Shown here: positions 50,043 through 58,437 of the stretch, piece by piece
Layout: the number at the start of each line of letters is the position of its first letter
How positions within the stretch are numbered: position 1 is the stretch's first letter
From: Ustilago trichophora
Taxonomy: Eukaryota > Basidiomycota > Ustilaginomycetes > Ustilaginales > Ustilaginaceae
NCBI GenBank assembly: GCA_900323505.1
Contig: OOIN01000003.1
Span: 310,001 to 374,000 of the forward strand
Length of the DNA stretch: 64,000 nt
Direction of reading: 5' to 3'
Notes under the pieces: generated by a model
Databases searched by the model: none
What the model was told of the DNA's origin: nothing
Seen by the model: the letters and a program-made list of their open reading frames with translations, nothing else
Position numbers and translations under genes: made by a program

Positions 50043-52904
50043 TCAGTTTGATGGAGGAGGAGTGATCGGGGCGGATCCGCTACTGCTAACCTTTTCGTTC
50101 GGATTTGAGTGGTACAACCGCGCTTCGCCGAGGAGCCTCTCCGGTTCGACAGCGGCGTGAGGCTGGGGCTGAGATTGAGGCGGAATCCTGCTTGCTGGGG
50201 GTACAGGAGTTTGTCGATCTCCCTCGTCTACCGTGAAACGGGAAGTTTTGAGGACGAGAGAGGTATCCGACCCTGCACGGAGACGTTTTAGTGGTCGGGT
50301 GGGAGGTGACATTGTGGTGTGGGAGTTGGCGATCGTTGTATGTTGGGAGGCGATTACTACTGTGGAAGGGTGAGGAGGGTGTGAGCGGGCTTTGTCGGCT
50401 GTAGATAGATTGGGGGATACAGTCGGACGGAATTCGTGCTGAGAAGAAGGAGCAGCAGCAGCAGCTTGAGTGCGAGTGTATTCGGAAGGAGGATGTGAAC
50501 TCGGCTGGAGATCGGCACCTTCTTGAGGCCTTGAGTGAGGGGCTTCTCGATACACTCGATGCACTTCGCTCGGCTGGGATCGTTCGGCATACCTAACAGG
50601 AGCATCAGTGTGATATACGGCAGCGGCGGTGCTCGACCTCTCCTGAGGAGGAGCGCGCACTCCATTAACGATAAACTGCTGCAGTTGACCATCGCGATAC
50701 GAAGTCGTGCTCCGCTCTGCGTCTGGAAAATGTCTCGAGCTTCCATTCGACACCCTCTGACCCTCCTCGGGAACTCTCTTCTGTGCTGGAGAATATTGGA
50801 AAATGCTTCCCTCGGCAGATCGTTCACGTCGGCGATAGGAAGGCTCGACGCTTGCCGAATTTGGATGCAGGGAACGTGGCGAAGGCAGTTCCGGCCTCAC
50901 AGCGCGCCCAGAGCCCCTGTCGACATAGTACACTGCCTCCTCAAGCGGTCTCTCCCTCCACCCGGGGGATGAAGCGGGAGCACGCATCTGGTGGGACCCG
51001 TCCTCGAGACGCACAGTGTGTGAAGGTGGGGTCATGCTCTGCGGTCGAAGTTGACGAGCTTGCATGTGTTGGTGTTCTCTCCGAGCCTGCTCGTCTCTCG
51101 CTTCGTTCCTGCGATCGTAGCCATTCTGACGAGGGTGGGGCGCAGGATCGGGCTGACGTTGCTGTTGCATGTAGCGAAGGCGTTCTTCCTCGAGCTGTCT
51201 ACGCTGTCTCTGTTCCTGTTCCCAAATGTGCTGCTGCGGAGTGGTAGCGTGCGGTGGCTGCGGTCTGAATGAGGTGCTGTCTGGACGCTGGTTAGGGGAT
51301 GGCCGAGAGGATCGCTCGAGATCGCTGTAGGTGGGATCCGACCTTTTTCCTCCATTGGAAGCAAGCCGATGTCCGACGAACTCTACCTCGCCAGGTGCAC
51401 CCGGAGCAGGCTTTGCAACCGCTCGCATCTGCATACCTGGAGAGGGGAGGGAGGTGTCACTGCGATGAGAGGAGGTTATTTGTGGTGACCGTTCTTCTCG
51501 AAGAGATTTTGATCCACCACTTCCCCTCAAGTCGACCGATGACGACGCTCGGTGGAGAGCATGACTGTTCCCACCTGGCTGGGGGCGCTCGTGACTGTAT
51601 CTGGGCGAAGGAAGAGGTTCATCTGCACGGTGTCGGCCTCCAACTTCCTCACGAACAAGCTGTTGGTGCGGGGCATACCTCCTTTGATCAGCAGAGGCAT
51701 GCTCTGGATTCGATGGAACCCTCTGTCGCCGAATTTCTGATCCTCTGACCGCGTCAGTCGAGTGCGATGAACCAGGCCGTCTATGGACTGCATAGTTGTT
51801 CAAAGGAGGCGGTCGCATCGACATCGAGGGAGAGGGCAAACTCCTCTCATCAGGGAGACGAGCACAAGAGTAATCAAACATTCTTCCCTGGCTACTTGGC
51901 ATCGGCAGCCTCGGAGAAGCACTTTGGGCTTGCGAATTAGACATGATTGCGTTGCGGTTTATCTGGTACGACTGTGCCGGTAGCGGAGGCGAGCCTCTCT
52001 GCGGCTGATCAAATGAGCCAGCCTGTGGTCTTGATGAGGGATGTGTATAGTTGCGAGACCGATCCAGGGGCAGCGTTTGACTGGATGAAGGTGCGATTTG
52101 ACGCTGCCTGGCAATGTGCTGTTCACCCTCTTGCGGCCTGTGACGCGCTTCCGACTGGTACTGCTGCGGCGACTGAGAAGCGACGCGTGATCCCTGACTT
52201 GGAATTGGCTGCGTCGGCAAGGGTCGACGCTCGTCGTTGTATCGCCGGTGCAAGCTAGGGTTGGATGCGCTTGGCTCCTCCGAGGTCGGAGGAAGTCTTG
52301 ATGACGGGCTCGGAGCTATCTGCGGATATTCATCAGTTGATCGTTTCATCGGGTGAGAAGAAGGCCTACTAACATGCATGTAGGTATCCTCATGCGGAGA
52401 CTTGTGCATTTGAGCTTGGCGTGAGTGACTAGACTCGTAGTCCATTCTATCGTGAGGCCTCTTGAGCGCCTGTGCTACAATAGAGTCGTGGTGTCGGAGG
52501 ACCTCGTCTCGCGGCGATTGATTTGTACGAGCAACACCGTTTGAGAATTGATGTGTCGAGTTGCGAGGATCGTGTAAGGCTCTTTCTTGACGTTCCCGCG
52601 TCATCTCTCCAGTCCGAGGTCGATTTTCGACATGTCGTTGTTGACTTTGCGGCTCGATCTGGTGCGAAGCTGGAAAGGAGGCATGTTTGACTTTGACATG
52701 GTCCTGAGACCGGTCAACAGCTCGGAAGGACGGCGGAGATTTGTCGACAACCTCCCTCCGCCTCAAAGTTGGCATTGCCATGGAGTCTGCATGAGTGTCG
52801 CCTTTACTGAAGGAAACTAGATCTTTGAAGGAGGGAAGGTGCAGTCCGCCACCGCTACCATTTGCACCGTTGTCCCTTGCTTGTGATGGACTGAGATTAG
52901 ACAT
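50043..52904 (-). CDS. Unknown Arg/Ser/Gln-rich disordered protein
   Basis: Single exon, 953 residues. The N-terminus has a short conserved-looking element (LHLPSFKDLVSFS). The rest is Arg, Ser, Gln, His and Pro-rich and disordered. It contains a basic PLKRLRAG motif near the C-terminus that could be a nuclear signal, and helix-prone Arg/Gln-rich runs (EQEQRQRRQLEEERLRYMQQ). It ends PITPPPSN. The HLPSFKDLVSF element is of a kind that also occurs in fungal transcription factors, so a nuclear role is possible. No DNA-binding domain is visible and I do not assign a function. Its 3' end is 116 bp from the convergent 47338 gene. Confidence 0.62.
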   Translation of the reverse strand: MSNLSPSQARDNGANGSGGGLHLPSFKDLVSFSKGDTHADSMAMPTLRRREVVDKSPPSFRAVDRSQDHVKVKHASFPASHQIEPQSQQRHVENRPRTGEMTRERQERALHDPRNSTHQFSNGVARTNQSPRDEVLRHHDSIVAQALKRPHDRMDYESSHSRQAQMHKSPHEDTYMHVSRPSSHPMKRSTDEYPQIAPSPSSRLPPTSEEPSASNPSLHRRYNDERRPLPTQPIPSQGSRVASQSPQQYQSEARHRPQEGEQHIARQRQIAPSSSQTLPLDRSRNYTHPSSRPQAGSFDQPQRGSPPLPAQSYQINRNAIMSNSQAQSASPRLPMPSSQGRMFDYSCARLPDERSLPSPSMSMRPPPLNNYAVHRRPGSSHSTDAVRGSEIRRQRVPSNPEHASADQRRYAPHQQLVREEVGGRHRADEPLPSPRYSHERPQPGGNSHALHRASSSVDLRGSGGSKSLREERSPQITSSHRSDTSLPSPGMQMRAVAKPAPGAPGEVEFVGHRLASNGGKRSDPTYSDLERSSRPSPNQRPDSTSFRPQPPHATTPQQHIWEQEQRQRRQLEEERLRYMQQQRQPDPAPHPRQNGYDRRNEARDEQARREHQHMQARQLRPQSMTPPSHTVRLEDGSHQMRAPASSPGWRERPLEEAVYYVDRGSGRAVRPELPSPRSLHPNSASVEPSYRRRERSAEGSIFQYSPAQKRVPEEGQRVSNGSSRHFPDAERSTTSYRDGQLQQFIVNGVRAPPQERSSTAAAVYHTDAPVRYAERSQPSEVHRVYREAPHSRPQEGADLQPSSHPPSEYTRTQAAAAAPSSQHEFRPTVSPNLSTADKARSHPPHPSTVVIASQHTTIANSHTTMSPPTRPLKRLRAGSDTSLVLKTSRFTVDEGDRQTPVPPASRIPPQSQPQPHAAVEPERLLGEARLYHSNPNEKVSSSGSAPITPPPSN

Positions 52905-53082
52905 ATCTATAAGCTAGGCCTGTGACTACAACGCAGTATTTAGAGAGAGAGGGAGAATAAGCAGGATGGAAAGGAACAGATCGATGGTGAGGCAAGAGAT
53001 GGTGGAAGTCAGTCAAGCGCAACACAAGTCCCGACTGGCCTTTTCTTGGCAAGGCTGTGCGGATGCCACGTCAACCAGCTCT

Positions 53083-53138
53083 CTCTCTTCCTCTCCCTCT
53101 ATCCCTCTCTGCCTCTCTCTCTCTCTCTTTCTCTCTCG
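53083..53138 (+). repeat. CT-rich microsatellite
   Basis: CTCTCTCTTCCTCTCCCTCT and further CTCTCT units in the 5' region of the 50043 gene. Confidence 0.75.
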
Positions 53139-53460
53139 CCAAACTTACGTTTGCAATCAAGCTCAAACTCTTGCATTTGCTTTGTACCGGAAGCCGCTTG
53201 ACGCAAGCTTATGAGTTTTAGCCTGCAACGGTATCAATAAGATCGGATTCGGAACCCGAGAACAAACCTTTTTTTCTTCTCTCTTTACATCATATCAGCG
53301 TCGACTTCATCTGTGCCGTTGGTGAGTTGGTTGTCGCGCTTCTGCTCCGGCTTGAAATCTCCCGGTGGTCGCAATGCTGTCATTGAGCCTTTGGGATGGG
53401 AGGAGAAGGGGGGGACGACTTTTTTTCCCCCCTTGTTGGACCCACCGAATTGTGTGGCCC

Positions 53461-53522
53461 CATTGTGTGCGTGTGTATATCTCTGTGTGTGTGAGAGAGA
53501 CTGTGCGTGTGTGTGTGTGTTC
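53461..53522 (+). repeat. GT-rich microsatellite
   Basis: GTGTGCGTGTGTATATCTCT followed by GTGTGTGTGAGAG and TGCGTGTGTGTGTGTGTTC. Confidence 0.75.
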
Positions 53523-54950
53523 TCGGAGCGGGAATGAAGGGTGGCTTTCTTGCACGAGATGAGAGGTGGGGTGGGGGGTGTTGGTTGGGTGGGGAAAGAT
53601 GTAGGACAGGAACATGGCAACCGCCGTTTGGCCCACCTCTTTCTTATCCGCTCCGGGATGAGGTGGATGGGTGGGTTGAGTTTTGACCGGTGGGCCACCG
53701 ACAGCTGACAGGAAATCTGGACAACGGGACTATACGATGGCGTGCTATTGCTTCGAGGACATCAAAGCGCTGTAAGGGTGAAGGTCAGGGAGAACAAAGA
53801 CATGTGCAAGCCATCTACAGTAGACGATATATGACCCTATAACTATGGTTAAGCTACTCTGTTGGGACATCAAAGACAATAACTCCGTTCGGGCATAACC
53901 GCCGATGATGCGAAACACCTTTACTCATTATCAGCTTTCTTTTCGAATGAAAGGCTAGCAGCGCTAACCGCGGTATGGTCGCCATAACTTGGTCGCCATA
54001 ACTTACGTTGTCTCGTCCTCATTCAATAAAACGGACACTCCGGGATGGGTAAAAGCGGGTCCCGGCAACGTCGATCTCCGATAGAGACCGAGATAAACAC
54101 GCAAGTCGCTGCTGCTGCATGTGACCCCCAGTTCAGGGAATCAAAGACACATATGAGGGAGTGTGTGGAACGCCACGCCAAAGTCTCCATTTCCCACAGA
54201 ACCTGGTGGGGAAGGAAGGTCACCCTCTCCCCAAGAAGCTCAGTGTTTGGCAACCAACAGAGACCAGCACGGATGAAACGGATCCAGGTTAGCCAAGCAA
54301 CGTTGCAAAAAGCTTACTCTAGCAACGCACAAACGTAGGCTGACATTTCGACGACACGGGCGCACAATAGACAAAAGACAACGTCCCGTCATGTTCCCCC
54401 CCTCTTTTGCTCCATTCTGCTATCGTATCCACCAAATCTACAGCATATGAGCACAGAAATCTCATTGTGCACCACGATGAAGGCGTGTGTAAGTGAGCGT
54501 GCATGCTAATGAAACGCACATGGCGCCACTCACACTATCTCACTTACTGGGCGTTCGTCTTTTTCTTGCATCGTCTTTGTCCAGGACCCCACTTGGATCA
54601 GAAGGTGGCCCATCTCCCTCAACGCCACGCGCAGACGCGGGCGGATAAAACCCACCCATTCTCCCAAAGACCTTTCCGCGCTTACTTCTAGTAACCTACG
54701 CAAAATCTCCGCCCCACTCGGCTCGATATGACAACAGAGCCAAAGTCAGAGCCAAACTGCTTTTTCTCTCTAGCTCAAGCTCGATCAGTCAACTTTTCGA
54801 AGCGAAACCTAAAAAGTAAACACTCGGTCTCAACCCTGATCCCGGAGAGACAACTCCTTTTTTCCTTTTCTTGCATATTGGGTGTGTGTTACAACGACCG
54901 CATATGGCGGCAATACATGGAATTGGGTACCTATACAGGCTTTCGAAAGG

Positions 54951-57275
54951 TCAAAGCTTGGCTTTAATAGCAGATTGAGCCTGTTCGTCGCCCGGGGCGG
55001 CAGCAGCCGGCGGTTGGGCCGGAGTCGATGCGGGAGAGTTGAAGAGGATCACATTGACCGTGATGTCGTCTCTGTATCTTCTGCTTTCGGGTGAAGGGAT
55101 GGCAAGCAGACCAGCGACTCGTTGCTGATTGGCACCGCCGAGAGCGTTGCGGATGAGATGCGTCGACAGGTTGTCGTCCTGGAACTGGAACGTTCGTAGC
55201 GTTTCCGGTCCCTTGGAGAGTGGGTGCTGCTTTGACACGGCCAGCTCTCGCTGCTCGTCGGAGGACGCCGGTCGAACCGTTGTTGAGGCAGCTTGGCTCT
55301 CCTGAATGGCAGCTGGTGCAGATGCTGCCAGAGCGGCGCTGGATGCTGATGCGGATGGAGTGTGAACAGAGGCAGCAGAGGGCAAAGAGTGCTGCTTGTC
55401 GATGGGCTGGAAAGTGTGTCTTTGCAGCTCAGACGAACGAATGGTACCCTTGATACCAGCAAGGTGACCCGCAACGAGGCTGACGGCTTCTTCGTTGCTC
55501 ATCATGTCCCAAAGACCATCGGTGGCCATGATGATGAAGCGAAGCTCTCGGTTCGGCCTCGAGCTAGTTTCTCCGACACGGCGCCACTCAACTACAGGTG
55601 TCGCCGTGACATAGGGAGGCGTTTCAAGGTGGCGAGGAGGGCCACGTGTAGAGGCGCGACCACCGGGCAAGAATGCATCGTAGAGGCGACCTTGAAGCTC
55701 GCGGTCCCACTTGTACCTAGCATCTCCGAAAGCGCGTGTAGGCTCGAGCCCGCCAAGGACACGACCGCGCATGATGACGTTCTCGGACTCAGAAGCGGGA
55801 TGCTCGGAACGCATGCGTCGCACTTCATCGGGGTTGCGACCAGTCTGATCCACAGACAGCGCCTCGACCTCCCACTTGCCGGAATCCTCATCCCAGTAAC
55901 CAGCAACAGCACGCGAGTCACCGGTGCAAGCAACATAGACGTCCTGTCGTGCCGTATCGATGTAGGTCAGCAGTGCACAACTGCCAGAAAGCGCTGGAAG
56001 AATGCTCTCGTAGGCGCTCTTCTGAGTAGCGGTGAAAGTGGCGTTGATCGAGCTAGGGAAGATGCTGTGTGCCAGAGAGCTGAGGCTCCGTGTGTTGCCT
56101 GCACCACTGTCTGGCGAGACTGAGCTGGAAGAAGTAGAAGCGAGGCTGAGCTCGTACTCCTTGAGCAGCTCCACGGGTGTGTTGACAATCTCCTTGTCAA
56201 GACCGCGGAAGGCTTTTGCGATTGCTCTCTTGACAACCTCCGGGTCACCGTCGAGGCCAGTGCTAGACCCGACGGTGGAGGAAGCACCAGGACCACCGCC
56301 CACAATGGCACGCCAAAGCTTGCTAGGCATGGCACTCTTGGCCTTTGCGATGTCTCCGTACTCTCCAGCTTCCCTGAAGACCTTGTCGAGCTCCAGAGCC
56401 ACAAAAGCAATGAGCTTCTGACTCAGCAGCGTACTGGTGTGGAAGCCAGCATGTCCATCCATAACGGCAAAGAAGCAGAGATCGCCATTGGCGCTGCCAG
56501 TAGCTGTGTTGGGGGTGGGGGAAACAGGCGAGGAGGTGGAAGAAGAGGAAGGGCGATTGTCGACAATGGCACGATCGCGCTCAACAATCACCTCTGCGCG
56601 CTTATCCTCGATAGGATCGTTGCTGGCTACCGAGTTGGTGTCGTAGCGTGCAACGAGGCATGCGCCCTGAGGACGATCTACTCGGGTGCTTCGTTGATTC
56701 TCTGTGAGGCGCCGATCGACCTCGGCGTTGGTGAGTGTGTTGATCACCTTGTTGGTAGGGCCGCCAGCCTGAGCTTGGCGGATGGGGATTGAGAACGAGG
56801 TTCTGCTCTCTGCGGTCAAAGAGAAGGGAGCAGAGTTAGCGGCGAGTGCAGCAGCTGCCGCCTTGTTGGCCTGATGACGGGGACGAATGTTGGACCAGTA
56901 GTACCACGAGCCGACTGCTGCTGCGGAACCAGCGACGCCGACTAGAAGCCACTCCTTTCGAGATTGCTTGCGAGACGCTGCGGTGGAGCCAGATGGTGGA
57001 GGCGGCGGTGGCTTCCACTGCGATGATCCTGAGGAGGAAGTAGCCGAAGAAGTGGAAGAGCTAGATGACGTGGAGGAAGGCGGCCGAGGTGAAGATGGAG
57101 ACCGGCAAGGTGCCGACGCTGTTGAGAAAGCAAACGATTGTCGATGTGTGCAATGCTGAGTTAGCGACGAGGACGATACCGTCGCAGTCGTAGCGGAAGA
57201 GCCGACAGCGGACGACTGCCAGCAACGAGAGACGCCCGAGGCGCTCTTGTGCAGAAAGCGATGAGCGCTAACCAT
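54951..57275 (-). CDS. PTC5: Mitochondrial PP2C phosphatase, Ptc5/PDP type
   Basis: Single exon, 774 residues. I chose the ATG at 57275 because MVSAHRFLHKSASGVSRCWQ reads as a mitochondrial presequence; an upstream Met is 49 codons away. A Ser/Pro-rich spacer and a membrane segment (EWLLVGVAGSAAAVGSWYYW) precede the PP2C domain. Metal and active-site motifs: SVASNDPIEDKR, CFFAVMDGHAGFHTS near 270, VYVACTGDSRAVAGYW, GLEPTRAFGDARYKW, IIMATDGLWDMMSNEEAV and YRDDITVNVI. These fit Ptc5, which dephosphorylates the E1-alpha subunit of pyruvate dehydrogenase. The usual IEDD motif is IEDK here. Several Ala/Ser loops are inserted. The exact substrate is inferred from the family. Confidence 0.85.
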   Translation of the reverse strand: MVSAHRFLHKSASGVSRCWQSSAVGSSATTATVSSSSLTQHCTHRQSFAFSTASAPCRSPSSPRPPSSTSSSSSTSSATSSSGSSQWKPPPPPPSGSTAASRKQSRKEWLLVGVAGSAAAVGSWYYWSNIRPRHQANKAAAAALAANSAPFSLTAESRTSFSIPIRQAQAGGPTNKVINTLTNAEVDRRLTENQRSTRVDRPQGACLVARYDTNSVASNDPIEDKRAEVIVERDRAIVDNRPSSSSTSSPVSPTPNTATGSANGDLCFFAVMDGHAGFHTSTLLSQKLIAFVALELDKVFREAGEYGDIAKAKSAMPSKLWRAIVGGGPGASSTVGSSTGLDGDPEVVKRAIAKAFRGLDKEIVNTPVELLKEYELSLASTSSSSVSPDSGAGNTRSLSSLAHSIFPSSINATFTATQKSAYESILPALSGSCALLTYIDTARQDVYVACTGDSRAVAGYWDEDSGKWEVEALSVDQTGRNPDEVRRMRSEHPASESENVIMRGRVLGGLEPTRAFGDARYKWDRELQGRLYDAFLPGGRASTRGPPRHLETPPYVTATPVVEWRRVGETSSRPNRELRFIIMATDGLWDMMSNEEAVSLVAGHLAGIKGTIRSSELQRHTFQPIDKQHSLPSAASVHTPSASASSAALAASAPAAIQESQAASTTVRPASSDEQRELAVSKQHPLSKGPETLRTFQFQDDNLSTHLIRNALGGANQQRVAGLLAIPSPESRRYRDDITVNVILFNSPASTPAQPPAAAAPGDEQAQSAIKAKL

Positions 57276-57789
57276 GGACTTTAGATGCGAATGAGAAGCG
57301 TCACCTGCCACACGATTCGATGCGAGTCTGCAATCGGAGGGGATGCCGAGAAAGCGTGGGAATGTCCTTGAGTCGATGTTCGGAGAGAGATCCGAAGTGA
57401 GCTTTTGAAGCAATTCAACCAACTTGGTTGGATGATGGAGTGCGAGTTAGCCAAGACGAAGGATATGAAACAAAAGAGCAGTTCAATCCCTCTCCAAATG
57501 CGATGTGGCCTTTGCTCTCTCGCTCTCTCGCTCTCTCTTCTGCTCAGAATTTCGAGAAAGTCCCCCGCAGCGCCTAAATTTGGGATCCGTGGAAGTGGCC
57601 CGTCCGTCCGTCCGTCTCTCTCCGTGTGGCAGCCAGCCATCTGTCTAACTCTAACAAAACTGGTGAAAAAAAAATGGAGGCCGCAGTGGAGGTTTGCAGT
57701 TCAAAAGACGCAGGGTCCACCCTTTCAACCTCTTTAGTTTTGGCCTTCATCTTCCACTCACATCCTCAAGCTTGCAGCTCAACTTCATC
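57276..57789. other. Divergent intergenic
   Basis: Shared 5' region of the Ptc5-type gene (minus) and the Nudix gene (plus). Contains CTCTCGCTCTCTCGCTCTC near 57515 and CCGTCCGTCCGTC near 57601. No gene seen. Confidence 0.45.
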
Positions 57790-58367
57790 ATGGGTACGTT
57801 TCAGCGCCAAAGACAACGCACAATCTGAATCAGAAGGCTGACGCAGGCCACCCCACAGTCTCACCGAGGGAAGTGGCAGTCGCCATACCCGTCCAGTTGG
57901 CCCCCACAACGAGCAGCATTCAGGTATACCTCGTATCCTCACGCAAGCACGCCAACCGCTTCGTCTTACCCAAGGGTGGCGTTGAATCGGGCGAGACATC
58001 TCGTCAAGCAGCCGTCCGAGAGCTCTGGGAGGAAGCTGGGCTCATTGGCGAACCTCACGCTTCCACTTCTACTACAATATCTCGCAACAGCACACCCGCC
58101 GAGTTGACCGTGGACGATCATAAACCACACAAGAAGAGTCCAACTTCAGATCCAAAGGAAGCCGGGTTTGTTCCGCGGGCGAGGTATACCGGTCACGAGG
58201 TCTTGATCACTGCTGGGGAGGCGGTCAAGGATGAATGGCCGGAGAAACATGAGAGGGAGAGAAAGGCTTTCACGATCCAGCAGGCGGAAAAAAAATTGGA
58301 GTGGAGGAAAGACGTTCATACCATCTTTCAGCGATGGGCTGCTGGCATTCCCAAGGACACACAATAG
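57790..58367 (+). CDS. DIPP/Aps1-type Nudix hydrolase, 4-nt first exon
   Basis: The Nudix frame (from 57847) has no ATG before its conserved start. The only fitting one is ATGG at 57790-57793, spliced over 53 nt (GTACGT...GCAG, phase 1) to 57847. The product is 174 residues, MGHPTVSPREVAVAIPV at the start. The Nudix box is GGVESGETSRQAAVRELWEE plus AGL near residue 50, preceded by NRFVLPK. This resembles the Aps1/Ddp1 family that splits diphosphoinositol polyphosphates and diadenosine polyphosphates. An insert of some 35 residues (Ser/Thr/Pro-rich, after GLIGEP) lengthens the fold. It would set inositol pyrophosphate levels. The splice model is by eye, but the frame fits exactly. Confidence 0.8.
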
Positions 58368-58437
58368 ATCTCGTTATCTTGTAAGAATCGTATAATATTG
58401 CAAGGGCTCAATGTTCATCGTAATGGAAGCCAGAGCG

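Larger units (their letters stand above)
52905..54950. other. Intergenic, 2 kb, with simple repeats
   Basis: The largest gap of the conserved region. A C/T-rich tract (CTCTCTCTC) lies at 53083-53138, a GT-rich tract at 53461-53522. The rest shows no coding pattern; open frames are short. Confidence 0.45.
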
